From the NCBI GenBank assembly GCA_026394745.1, contig JAPKXP010000157.1:1-7096 (forward strand): a stretch of DNA of 7,096 nt. Reading direction: 5' to 3'. This DNA is from Candidatus Altarchaeota archaeon. Lineage in GTDB: Archaea; Altiarchaeota; Altiarchaeia; IMC4; SCGC-AAA252-I15. A program made the position numbers and the translations under genes. Under the pieces are notes generated by a model that worked only from the letters and a program-made list of their open reading frames with translations, did not search any database and was not told the DNA's origin. Of the stretch, positions 1 through 4,807 are shown piece after piece. Position 1 is the stretch's first letter. Each line of letters starts with the position of its first letter.

Positions 1-105
1 GAATCAATAGGCTTCGTCGCTACCATAGAAGGCACAATCAACTTGTACCCGTTCAACACTAAAGCTCGGGAGGAACGAGCATACAAAATAGAGAGGATAA
101 GGTGA
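1..105 (+). CDS. C-terminal end of an unidentified protein (5' truncated)
   Basis: An open frame enters from the left edge and gives 34 residues before TGA at 103-105. The visible tail has a short beta-like stretch (GFVATIEGTINLYPF) followed by a charged, probably helical end (KAREERAYKIERIR). I do not recognise the family from this fragment. Its stop codon overlaps the GTG at 102 that may start the next gene, which suggests that it is the upstream member of the same transcription unit as the small acidic protein and ssb. There is no frame interruption, and codon use (AGG arginine, GAG/GAA) resembles the downstream genes. The reading frame is real with fair likelihood because it ends exactly at a gene junction, but its function cannot be assigned. 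Confidence 0.5.
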   Translation, partial: ESIGFVATIEGTINLYPFNTKAREERAYKIERIR

Positions 106-293
106 GCATGGTGGACCTACATGAAGCATTAATCGAGGAGATAGAGACCTTGATTTCCGTTGAAGGCAAAGACGCCTTCTTCGGGGAATACGACATCATT
201 TCGATTGAGGTGTCGAAAGACGGGACGATACTGAAAAAGCTGATGAACGGGGACGTAAATCGTCAAGTACAGGATAAAAAACGAGGTGATTGA
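102..293 (+). CDS. Small acidic hypothetical protein upstream of ssb
   Basis: This encodes 63 residues from GTG at 102, or 61 from ATG at 108. The GTG overlaps the previous stop and has GAGG at 93-96 as a possible ribosome binding site. The ATG has GGTGA at 101-105 only 2 nt upstream, which is a tight spacing, so the start is uncertain. Residues 5-20 look helical and acidic (LHEALIEEIETLI), the middle is a probable beta hairpin (YDIISIEVSKDGTIL), and the tail is basic (QVQDKKRGD). There is no Cys, no membrane segment and no signal peptide. It ends 1 nt before the ssb start codon, so the two are surely co-transcribed and probably translationally coupled. That placement hints at a role with ssb or replication, but no family is recognised. 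Confidence 0.6.
   Translation: MSMVDLHEALIEEIETLISVEGKDAFFGEYDIISIEVSKDGTILKKLMNGDVNRQVQDKKRGD
283..290 (+). promoter_or_regulatory. Strong ribosome binding site of ssb
   Basis: GAGGTGAT lies 3 nt upstream of ATG 294 and closely matches the complement of the archaeal 16S rRNA 3' end. It sits inside the end of the preceding small gene, so ssb translation can be coupled to that of its neighbour. It supports ATG 294 as the ssb start. Confidence 0.75.
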
Positions 294-728
294 ATGAAAG
301 TGAGTGAACTGGAAGACCAGACAAAGGTTGAGGAAATCGAGCTCCGGATTACGGAACTCGGTGAAGTGAGGGAGACGAACTCTGGCAGCGTGCAGAACGC
401 CAAAGCTGAAGACGACTCCGGCGGAGTGCAGCTTTCCCTCTGGAACGACCAGACCGGGAAGTACAAGGAAGGTGACGTGGTCGTCGTCAAAAACGGCTGG
501 TGCAAGGAGTATAAGGGCCAGCTGCAGCTTTCAGCCGGGAAATTCGGGACGATAGTGAAGACAGGGGAGGCCGAAAAGGCCTCCTCAAACCCGGAAACAG
601 AGGAAGTGAAGACGAGGACGGTGCGTGAAAAGCACATCAGGCCGACACTAAGCGAGATACGGGGGCAATACAAGGAAGAAACGTACGTGGACAGGTGCGG
701 AGTGCCCGTGACCAAAATCAGCGTATGA
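294..728 (+). CDS. ssb: Single-stranded DNA-binding protein, single OB fold (Sulfolobus SSB/RPA-like)
   Basis: This protein binds and protects single-stranded DNA during replication and repair in the cytoplasm. It has 144 residues, close to the roughly 148 of Sulfolobus SSB. One OB fold spans about residues 5-90. The core GVQLSLWNDQTG (44-55), EGDVVVVKNGW (59-69) and the YKGQLQLSAGKFGTI stretch (73-87) line up well with the Sulfolobus protein (VKLTLW, EGQVVKIENAW, FKGQVQLNAG). The base-stacking aromatic positions are represented by W50, W69 and Y73. The tail from about residue 90 is charged and probably disordered, but it lacks the Gly/Arg-rich repeats of the Sulfolobus tail and ends in a hydrophobic VTKISV. 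It has a strong ribosome binding site and follows the small acidic gene directly. A role in RNA metabolism instead of DNA cannot be excluded for this OB-fold family. Confidence 0.9.
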   Translation: MKVSELEDQTKVEEIELRITELGEVRETNSGSVQNAKAEDDSGGVQLSLWNDQTGKYKEGDVVVVKNGWCKEYKGQLQLSAGKFGTIVKTGEAEKASSNPETEEVKTRTVREKHIRPTLSEIRGQYKEETYVDRCGVPVTKISV

Positions 729-741
729 TTACACCCACTGC

Positions 742-759
742 ATATAATATATATTATAT
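742..759. repeat. Perfect 18-bp AT-only palindrome
   Basis: The two 9-base halves, ATATAATAT and ATATTATAT, are exact reverse complements with no spacer. The element contains TATA-box-like sequence on both strands. It could be a promoter element, an operator for a dimeric regulator, or simply AT-rich sequence that is easily palindromic. The sequence itself is certain; its function is not. Confidence 0.55.
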
Positions 760-772
760 TTACTAGCGTACA

Positions 773-787
773 AGCGTACGTTACGCT
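773..787 (+). other. Short hairpin, 6-bp stem and 3-nt loop
   Basis: AGCGTA (773-778) and TACGCT (782-787) are exact complements around a CGT loop. A second copy of AGCGTA at 765-770 could pair with the same 3' arm, giving two alternative stems. An A/T-rich stretch (790-799) follows, but without a T-run, so a role as transcript terminator of ssb is possible and not shown. It may instead be an operator half-site cluster. Confidence 0.35.
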
Positions 788-823
788 CGTATTATATTCT
801 GTACAAGTGAAGAATATACGGGG

Positions 824-833
824 CTTATTATAT
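824..833 (+). promoter_or_regulatory. Candidate TATA box for the gene at 863
   Basis: CTTATTATAT lies about 30-39 nt upstream of ATG 863. Archaeal transcription usually starts about 25-30 nt downstream of the TATA box, which would give a leaderless or very short-leader mRNA. A weak AGGT (854-857) could act as a ribosome binding site if transcription starts further upstream, for example from the TATA-like box at 791-798. Confidence 0.45.
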
Positions 834-862
834 CCGCCCTGGTTAATTCTTAAAGGTACAGG

Positions 863-1162
863 ATGGAGCAGCAGTTCACCGACGAGGAGGCAGCTCGTTT
901 AAGGCGTTTAATCGACGTGTTCGGCAGGCGGGAGGATGTTCTGCTGGAGGTTGCCGAGATGTGGCCTCGCCTGGGCGAAATTCTCTATCAGTCGCTGATT
1001 GTCAACCAGGTTTCTCTCGAGCTCCTGCAGAGGCATTACAGCAGGGAGGAGCTCGGCAGGATGTTCAACGACAGGATTAAGGAGGCTTTCCCGGGCGGCG
1101 TGAAGAACCTCCACGACGTAGTCAACGAGATGGAGGAGGATGTGAGGAAGTACATACAATGA
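863..1162 (+). CDS. Hypothetical all-helical protein, 99 residues
   Basis: I do not recognise this family. The 99-residue protein looks entirely alpha-helical and amphipathic: an N-terminal charged helix (TDEEAARLRRLIDVF), a middle stretch with hydrophobic heptads (EVAEMWPRLGEILYQSL, VNQVSLELLQRHY), and an acidic C-terminal helix (LHDVVNEMEEDVRKYI) after a Pro-Gly-Gly break. There is no Cys, no membrane segment and no catalytic motif. It is the first gene after the control region and has no strong ribosome binding site, fitting leaderless translation. Its stop overlaps the start of the next gene by 4 bp (ATGA), so the two are probably translated together. A small adaptor or protein-protein interaction role is a guess from composition only. 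Confidence 0.75.
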   Translation: MEQQFTDEEAARLRRLIDVFGRREDVLLEVAEMWPRLGEILYQSLIVNQVSLELLQRHYSREELGRMFNDRIKEAFPGGVKNLHDVVNEMEEDVRKYIQ

Positions 1163-1578
1163 AACCCAACTTCAATGTCATCTCCACGAATGTCAAGGGG
1201 GAGCCTGAAATGGATGAGGGGGGGAACGTGAAGTATTACGGGAGCGCGTTCCTCGACTGGAAGACGTTCGGGCCGACCATAGGCATCAACGTGGACGAGG
1301 ATATCACAGCAGGGAAGTGGCTGGAGCTGGTGCCGAGGAAAGGCTTCGATTTCAGGCTTACACGTGTTTCCGGGGACGAGCCGAGTTTCAGCGTCAAGAT
1401 AGGGAGGCTGACTGGAACGAAGGAGCAGTACTGCGGCGTCGGCTGGGGATTAAGGAGGAAAGGCTACGACACGTACTATATCCGGCTGAAGATGGATACA
1501 GGCATCGAGGCGGGCCGCAAGTTGTTCTGCAACCCGCGGAAGGGCGAGGCCGACATGTTTATAAAGCCTGATGGGTAA
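1159..1578 (+). CDS. Hypothetical beta-rich protein, 139 residues
   Basis: I do not recognise this family. The 139 residues look like a single beta-rich soluble domain with many Gly, Tyr, Trp and Phe residues. Segments such as GSAFLDWKTFGPTIGINV, KWLELVPRKGFDFRLTRV, VGWGLRRKGYDTYYIRLK and the LFCNPRKGEADMFIKP end suggest alternating strands with basic loops (LRRKGY, NPRKGE). There are two Cys, which do not form a metal-binding pair motif. ATG 1159 overlaps the previous stop by 4 bp, and AGGAAG at 1145-1150 may serve as ribosome binding site. Strict coupling to the helical protein before it suggests a two-gene unit. The aromatic and basic character would suit nucleic-acid or polymer binding, but this is speculation. 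Confidence 0.75.
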   Translation: MKPNFNVISTNVKGEPEMDEGGNVKYYGSAFLDWKTFGPTIGINVDEDITAGKWLELVPRKGFDFRLTRVSGDEPSFSVKIGRLTGTKEQYCGVGWGLRRKGYDTYYIRLKMDTGIEAGRKLFCNPRKGEADMFIKPDG

Positions 1579-1596
1579 TAGTCAAATAGAAGTCAA

Positions 1597-1806
1597 ATGA
1601 GAGCCAAACGAGAAATAAAACGCTACCTACAGGTCAAAAAGGAAATCCTAAAGTTGGTGTTGAAGGAGCCGCTGGACAAGACACAGATATGCAAGAAGGC
1701 CAGAATAGGATGGGAGAGACTCGATAAGATACTCTCCGAACTCAAGCGAGAGAGGAAAATCAGGATAAGGAAGGTAAGCTACGGCGACATGGTGATTCCC
1801 AGATGA
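1597..1806 (+). CDS. Small winged helix-turn-helix DNA-binding protein
   Basis: The 69-residue, strongly basic protein is essentially a bare winged-helix domain. An N-terminal basic helix (about 3-22) precedes a turn (EPLDKTQIC), a second helix, a recognition helix around IGWERLDKILSELKRE (38-53), and a beta wing (KIRIRKVSYGDMVIPR) at the C terminus. This order is typical of small archaeal transcription factors with no ligand domain. It probably binds DNA as a dimer. Its length is normal for the stand-alone type. No ribosome binding site is evident; two GTCAAAT copies 11 bp apart precede and overlap the start codon. Its stop overlaps the next gene's start by 4 bp. As the only regulator-like gene here it may control its own operon, for example at the palindrome at 742-759. 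That is inference. Confidence 0.75.
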   Translation: MRAKREIKRYLQVKKEILKLVLKEPLDKTQICKKARIGWERLDKILSELKRERKIRIRKVSYGDMVIPR

Positions 1807-2324
1807 CGAAGAAGGTCATTATCATGGTCATGAACGGCGACTCGTACCGCGGGGACTTGAAGATGCTCGTCCAAAGCCTGACGAAGAAGTATCCGAAGCT
1901 GCTGTTGGTCACGCTCAACACCGCATACAATGTGCTGAAGAATGAGTTCACCGAATACGGCATAGACCTGAGTAAAATCAAATTCATTGAGGGCGTGACC
2001 CCGACGGAGATAAACAAGCCGGATTACGCCGAGTGCGTGTTCCTCGGCCAAAACGCCGGCCAGACCAACCTTTCCGTGAGATTCACGGAGACTGTCGAGG
2101 ACTACCGGCCGGATGCCGTGCTGTTCGACTCGCTCTCGTGGGTACTGATGGACGAGTCCACCAAGCCGCAGTTCATACAGAACATAATCTCCAAGATTAG
2201 GACAACTGACACGTTCGGGATACTGACGATGACTGAAGACCACATCAACAATCAATTATTCAAGGACTCTAAGATGTGGGTCGACTGCATCGTAGACTTC
2301 GAAAAATGGGCAGGGAGGATTTGA
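1803..2324 (+). CDS. P-loop-less RecA/KaiC-fold protein (probable pseudo-ATPase)
   Basis: This 173-residue protein keeps the order of a KaiC-type RecA core but lacks its ATP-binding loop. The first strand VIIMVM (5-10) leads to NGDSYRGDL where GxxGxGKT would be. The next strand LLLVTL (33-38) is followed by NT where catalytic Glu residues are expected. The stretch YGIDLSKIKFIE (52-63) matches the second-domain spacing of its neighbours. PDAVLFDSLSW (103-113) looks like a Walker B strand with D109, and TFGILTMTED is the following strand. The C-terminal KMRGT-type motif of KaiC is missing. ATG 1803 overlaps the previous stop and has GGTGAT at 1791-1796. It probably binds the adjacent KaiC-like proteins as a non-catalytic partner or regulator. 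It resembles in concept the P-loop-less RecA-like proteins known in other archaea. Confidence 0.7.
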   Translation: MTKKVIIMVMNGDSYRGDLKMLVQSLTKKYPKLLLVTLNTAYNVLKNEFTEYGIDLSKIKFIEGVTPTEINKPDYAECVFLGQNAGQTNLSVRFTETVEDYRPDAVLFDSLSWVLMDESTKPQFIQNIISKIRTTDTFGILTMTEDHINNQLFKDSKMWVDCIVDFEKWAGRI

Positions 2325-2325
2325 G

Positions 2326-3117
2326 ATGGTTGAAAGAGTAAGCACTGGCATCACGGGGTTGGACGAGACTTTAGGAGGAGGATATCCCAAAGGAAGGAAT
2401 GTCCTGCTGATAGGTTCGGCAGGAACCGGTAAGACAACCTTTGCGTTACAATTCATTCATGATGGAGCTAAGAGGGGGGAAAAGGTGGCGTATCTGAGCC
2501 TGGAGCAGAAAGTTGATGAGCTCAAGAAAGACGTCAAAACGGTGGGGCTGGACTTCACAGAGTTTGAGAAAAAAAAGCTTGTGACGTTCTACGACCAGAG
2601 TTTCGCCAAGGAAGCGGAAGGCCCGGATGTGGGGGATTTGGCTGAGCTACCCGGGAAATACGCTTTCAATGCTGATAAAAAATCAAAGACGGCGGTCGTC
2701 CAGAGTGCCTACGAGCAGATTTTCAAGAAGGCTAAGGCTGACGGCGTAAGCAGGTTTGTGGTGGACAGTATCCCCGCTCTTGCGGCTAATATCATCCCTT
2801 CCATAGAGTTTGAGAACGAGATAAAAATGAGGACGGTGTTGCGGAAAATACTCATCAAAATGTGCAACCAGATGAAGGAGTGTGGGTTCACGAGCATCTT
2901 TATAGCAGAGGCTAAAGGGGATGATGAGTCCGACGAGTTCGGGATAGCGTCATACGTGACGGACGGGGTCATAATACTCAAGGTGAATCCTGCGTTAGAC
3001 ACCAGGATCATGGCTGTGAAGAAGATGAGAGCGACATCGCACTCAACGAAGCCTCAGAGCTTCGCGTTCACAAGGGAAGGCATTGTCGTAAACATTCCAA
3101 AGAAAACGCAAATATGA
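2326..3117 (+). CDS. KaiC-like RecA-superfamily ATPase (first of a pair)
   Basis: A single-domain KaiC/Rad55/GvpD-family ATPase of 263 residues. It starts with the family N-terminus VSTGITGLDETLGGGYP (5-21). It has a Walker A loop GSAGTGKT (30-37), a strand YLSLEQ (56-61) in which E60 sits at the first catalytic Glu position while the second is Gln, a Walker B strand RFVVDS with D147, and the C-terminal family signature VKKMRATSHSTKPQSF. Residues 90-127 form an insert, relative to its neighbour, before the helix leading to Walker B. The GGAGG site (2314-2318) is 7 nt before ATG 2326, and the gene begins 1 nt after the preceding stop. Such proteins form ATP-dependent hexamers and serve in signalling; the partner here is unknown. 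The gene should not be called kaiC, since clock function is not implied. Confidence 0.92.
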   Translation: MVERVSTGITGLDETLGGGYPKGRNVLLIGSAGTGKTTFALQFIHDGAKRGEKVAYLSLEQKVDELKKDVKTVGLDFTEFEKKKLVTFYDQSFAKEAEGPDVGDLAELPGKYAFNADKKSKTAVVQSAYEQIFKKAKADGVSRFVVDSIPALAANIIPSIEFENEIKMRTVLRKILIKMCNQMKECGFTSIFIAEAKGDDESDEFGIASYVTDGVIILKVNPALDTRIMAVKKMRATSHSTKPQSFAFTREGIVVNIPKKTQI

Positions 3118-3123
3118 AAGGGG
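3117..3123 (+). promoter_or_regulatory. Ribosome binding site supporting start at 3132
   Basis: AAAGGGG ends 8 nt before ATG 3132. The alternative ATG at 3114, which overlaps the preceding stop, has no purine-rich site at a usable distance (the upstream sequence is CAAAGAAAACGCAAAT). This favours 3132. Confidence 0.5.
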
Positions 3124-3131
3124 CAATAAAA

Positions 3132-3833
3132 ATGGAAAGAGTAAAAACAGGGATACCGGGGCTCGACGAGCTGATTGAGGGCGGAATACCTGAAGGGATG
3201 GTCGTCGCCTTGGTTGGAGGAGCGGGAACAGGGAAAACGATATTCTGCAGCCAGTTCGTCTGGCGGGGAGTGCAAAACGACGAAAAAGTCCTTTATGTGA
3301 CGTTCGACGGCAACCAGGCTGTTAAAAGCATCAAGGAGCAGGCCAAGCAGTTCGGCATGAACCTCGACAACAAAAAATGCGACGTGCGCAGCTTCCATCC
3401 CCATGAAGCGAAGGACGTCATTGAAAAGATAAAGTCCGTGGTTCAACATAGAGGATACAAAAGGATTGTCATAGACAGCATCAGCATGCTGAACGCGTAC
3501 CAGATGTTAAGAGACGTGGTGGATAATACGCAGAATGAGGGTAATATAGAGCACCTAAGGAACAAAATGCGCTTGAACATCAACGAAATAAGGGAGCTCG
3601 GCGTCACAACGATTTTCACCATCGAGGACTACGAGGGAATGTCGAGTGCAGACAAAATCGCGGAATTCGCGGCTGACGGCGTCATAAAATTGACGACGGA
3701 GCGTGCGATGGAGATACGGAATCTTTACATAGTGAAGATGAGGGAAACCAACTTTGAGCTAGGTACTCATGATTTCAAGTTCACGAAGAAGGGCATAGCC
3801 CTCCTAAGCAAGGACTCGCCCCTCAAGAAGTGA
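3132..3833 (+). CDS. KaiC-like RecA-fold protein with altered catalytic site (second of a pair)
   Basis: A 233-residue KaiC-family protein from ATG 3132. Starting at ATG 3114 would add six residues, but MERVKTGIPGLDELIEGGIP is the usual family N-terminus and has the better ribosome binding site. It has Walker A GGAGTGKT (29-36), Walker B RIVIDS with D115, and a C-terminal KMRETNFELGTHDF signature. At the catalytic Glu pair the sequence reads TFDGN (57-61), so both Glu residues are replaced (Asp59, Gly60). ATP binding is likely, whereas efficient hydrolysis is doubtful. It lacks the 90-127 insert of the first KaiC-like protein. The two may form a mixed ring with one active and one weakened subunit. 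It is followed by a 51-bp gap before the UbiA gene. Confidence 0.9.
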   Translation: MERVKTGIPGLDELIEGGIPEGMVVALVGGAGTGKTIFCSQFVWRGVQNDEKVLYVTFDGNQAVKSIKEQAKQFGMNLDNKKCDVRSFHPHEAKDVIEKIKSVVQHRGYKRIVIDSISMLNAYQMLRDVVDNTQNEGNIEHLRNKMRLNINEIRELGVTTIFTIEDYEGMSSADKIAEFAADGVIKLTTERAMEIRNLYIVKMRETNFELGTHDFKFTKKGIALLSKDSPLKK

Positions 3834-3884
3834 CGTAATCCAAGGTGGTTTGGCTGAAGGTAAAGATACCCGTAGAAGTGGGAC

Positions 3885-4802
3885 ATGAAAAGACATATAG
3901 TAAGCGCCTTGGAGAGACTGGCATTCATGAACCTAGTTTTGGCTTTTTCGACAGCCTTCGCGTCGTCTATCGTCCTGGTAGTCCTCGGGCTGCCGCTGAT
4001 GTATGAGCCATTGTTCATCATATTCCTAGTAACCTTCGCAGGCTACACCTTCAACCGGTTCACAGACAAGGAGGACGGGATAAGCCATCCCAAGAGAACG
4101 GACTACATAAAAGGCCATGGCCACGTCCTCTTCCTGGTTGCTGCAATCTCCTACGGCACAGCGATACTCCTGTCCGGGATGGCCAACGTGCAGGCACTGT
4201 TCATGACCCTGCTGCCGGGGATAGCGATATTGCTCTACTCCCTCGAGTGGATTCCAACGCGGAAGACTAACCTGTCCCGAGTCCAAAAAATCAGCAGGAT
4301 TGGGATGATACGAAGGATAAAGGAAATCCACGTTATGAAGAACGTCTTCGTGGCCTTCATATGGAGCATAACCGTGGTATTCCTGCCGCTCAGCTACCTT
4401 AAGGACGGCCTGAGTGTTCCAGAGTACGGTGTCTTGTTCATGTGGGTGTTCTTTTTCGGCAGGTTCCTAGTAAATACCGTCGTATTCGACCTGAAGGACA
4501 TTGACGGAGACCGCAGGCACAACATAAGGTCCCTTCCAGTGACTCTGGGGTACGAAAGGACGAGGGATATCATGGTGTGGGTTAACGCAGCCGTGTTCCT
4601 CCTGACGACTGCCGTGATATTCCTAGGTTACCTGCCGGGGGTCATGCACATTCCGAACGTCTTTTCGGCGGTGTACGCCTATCTTTACCTCCGCTACCTG
4701 CGCAACAAGGTTAACGTGCATTTCATGTGCGACGTTTTCGTCGACGGGGAGTATATAATCATGGCATTACCACTATACCTATATATCAACTTGATAGGGT
4801 GA
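3885..4802 (+). CDS. UbiA-family membrane prenyltransferase
   Basis: This integral membrane enzyme transfers an isoprenyl chain from a prenyl diphosphate to an acceptor, with Mg2+ held by two Asp-rich motifs. The first motif is at N57-D61-D64 (FNRFTDKEDG), followed by the conserved HPKR. The second is D202/D205/D209 (FDLKDIDGDRRH) leading to RSLPVTLG. About nine membrane segments can be seen, near residues 14-35, 40-56, 80-97, 101-120, 152-171, 181-200, 230-250, 257-269 and 288-304, the usual UbiA topology. The 305-residue length is normal. The substrate is not evident: archaeal relatives make ether lipids, quinones, carotenoid derivatives and heme side chains. An in-frame TAG 4 codons upstream limits the start to ATG 3885, with only a weak ribosome binding site. 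Its stop is followed within 6 bases by the V4R gene, suggesting a functional pair. Confidence 0.9.
   Translation: MKRHIVSALERLAFMNLVLAFSTAFASSIVLVVLGLPLMYEPLFIIFLVTFAGYTFNRFTDKEDGISHPKRTDYIKGHGHVLFLVAAISYGTAILLSGMANVQALFMTLLPGIAILLYSLEWIPTRKTNLSRVQKISRIGMIRRIKEIHVMKNVFVAFIWSITVVFLPLSYLKDGLSVPEYGVLFMWVFFFGRFLVNTVVFDLKDIDGDRRHNIRSLPVTLGYERTRDIMVWVNAAVFLLTTAVIFLGYLPGVMHIPNVFSAVYAYLYLRYLRNKVNVHFMCDVFVDGEYIIMALPLYLYINLIG
4797..4802 (+). promoter_or_regulatory. Ribosome binding site fixing the V4R gene start at 4808
   Basis: GGGTGA ends 5 nt before ATG 4808, the same arrangement as at ssb. In-frame starts further upstream (ATG 4727, GTG 4799) would place 27 or 3 extra residues inside the UbiA gene. 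The longer extension, rich in Arg, is not needed by the family. Confidence 0.65.
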
Positions 4803-4807
4803 GTAGG

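Larger units (their letters stand above)
729..862 (+). promoter_or_regulatory. AT-rich intergenic control region between ssb and the downstream operon
   Basis: This is the only gap above 51 bp in the window. It is much richer in A/T than its surroundings. It contains an 18-bp perfect palindrome (742-759), a hairpin (773-787), a 9-base repeat GTACAAGYG at 768-776 and 801-809 (33 bp apart, about three helical turns), and several TATA-like boxes (around 791-798 and 824-833). There is no long T-run of the kind that ends archaeal transcripts. The most likely roles are the end of the ssb transcript and the promoter/operator of the genes from 863. I see no RNA gene in it. Confidence 0.6.

Noticed and set aside
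263..715. 150-residue open frame on the minus strand
   Set aside because: It is the shadow of ssb; its Ser-rich composition without motifs is typical of antisense reading.
1779..2255. 158-residue open frame on the minus strand
   Set aside because: It lies opposite the P-loop-less RecA-like gene, which has coherent fold motifs, a ribosome binding site and operon spacing. The minus frame shows no recognisable domain.
2326..3833. The KaiC-like pair as a circadian clock operon
   Set aside because: Both proteins are single-domain rather than double-domain KaiC, no kaiA or kaiB is present, and archaeal KaiC-like proteins have wide non-clock roles.
3834..3884. Possible promoter or RNA gene before UbiA
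   Set aside because: The 51-bp gap has no TATA-like box, no hairpin of note and no tRNA-like features, so read-through from the upstream gene is simpler.
4752..4786. TATA-like sequences (TATATAAT, TATATAT) as an internal promoter for the V4R gene
   Set aside because: They encode a hydrophobic Tyr/Ile-rich membrane segment of UbiA, which naturally yields TAT/ATA codons. An internal promoter is possible but has no independent support.
4727..4807. N-terminal extension of the V4R gene from ATG 4727
   Set aside because: The extra 27 residues are Arg-rich, lie wholly inside the UbiA gene and have no ribosome binding site, whereas ATG 4808 has GGGTGA 5 nt upstream.
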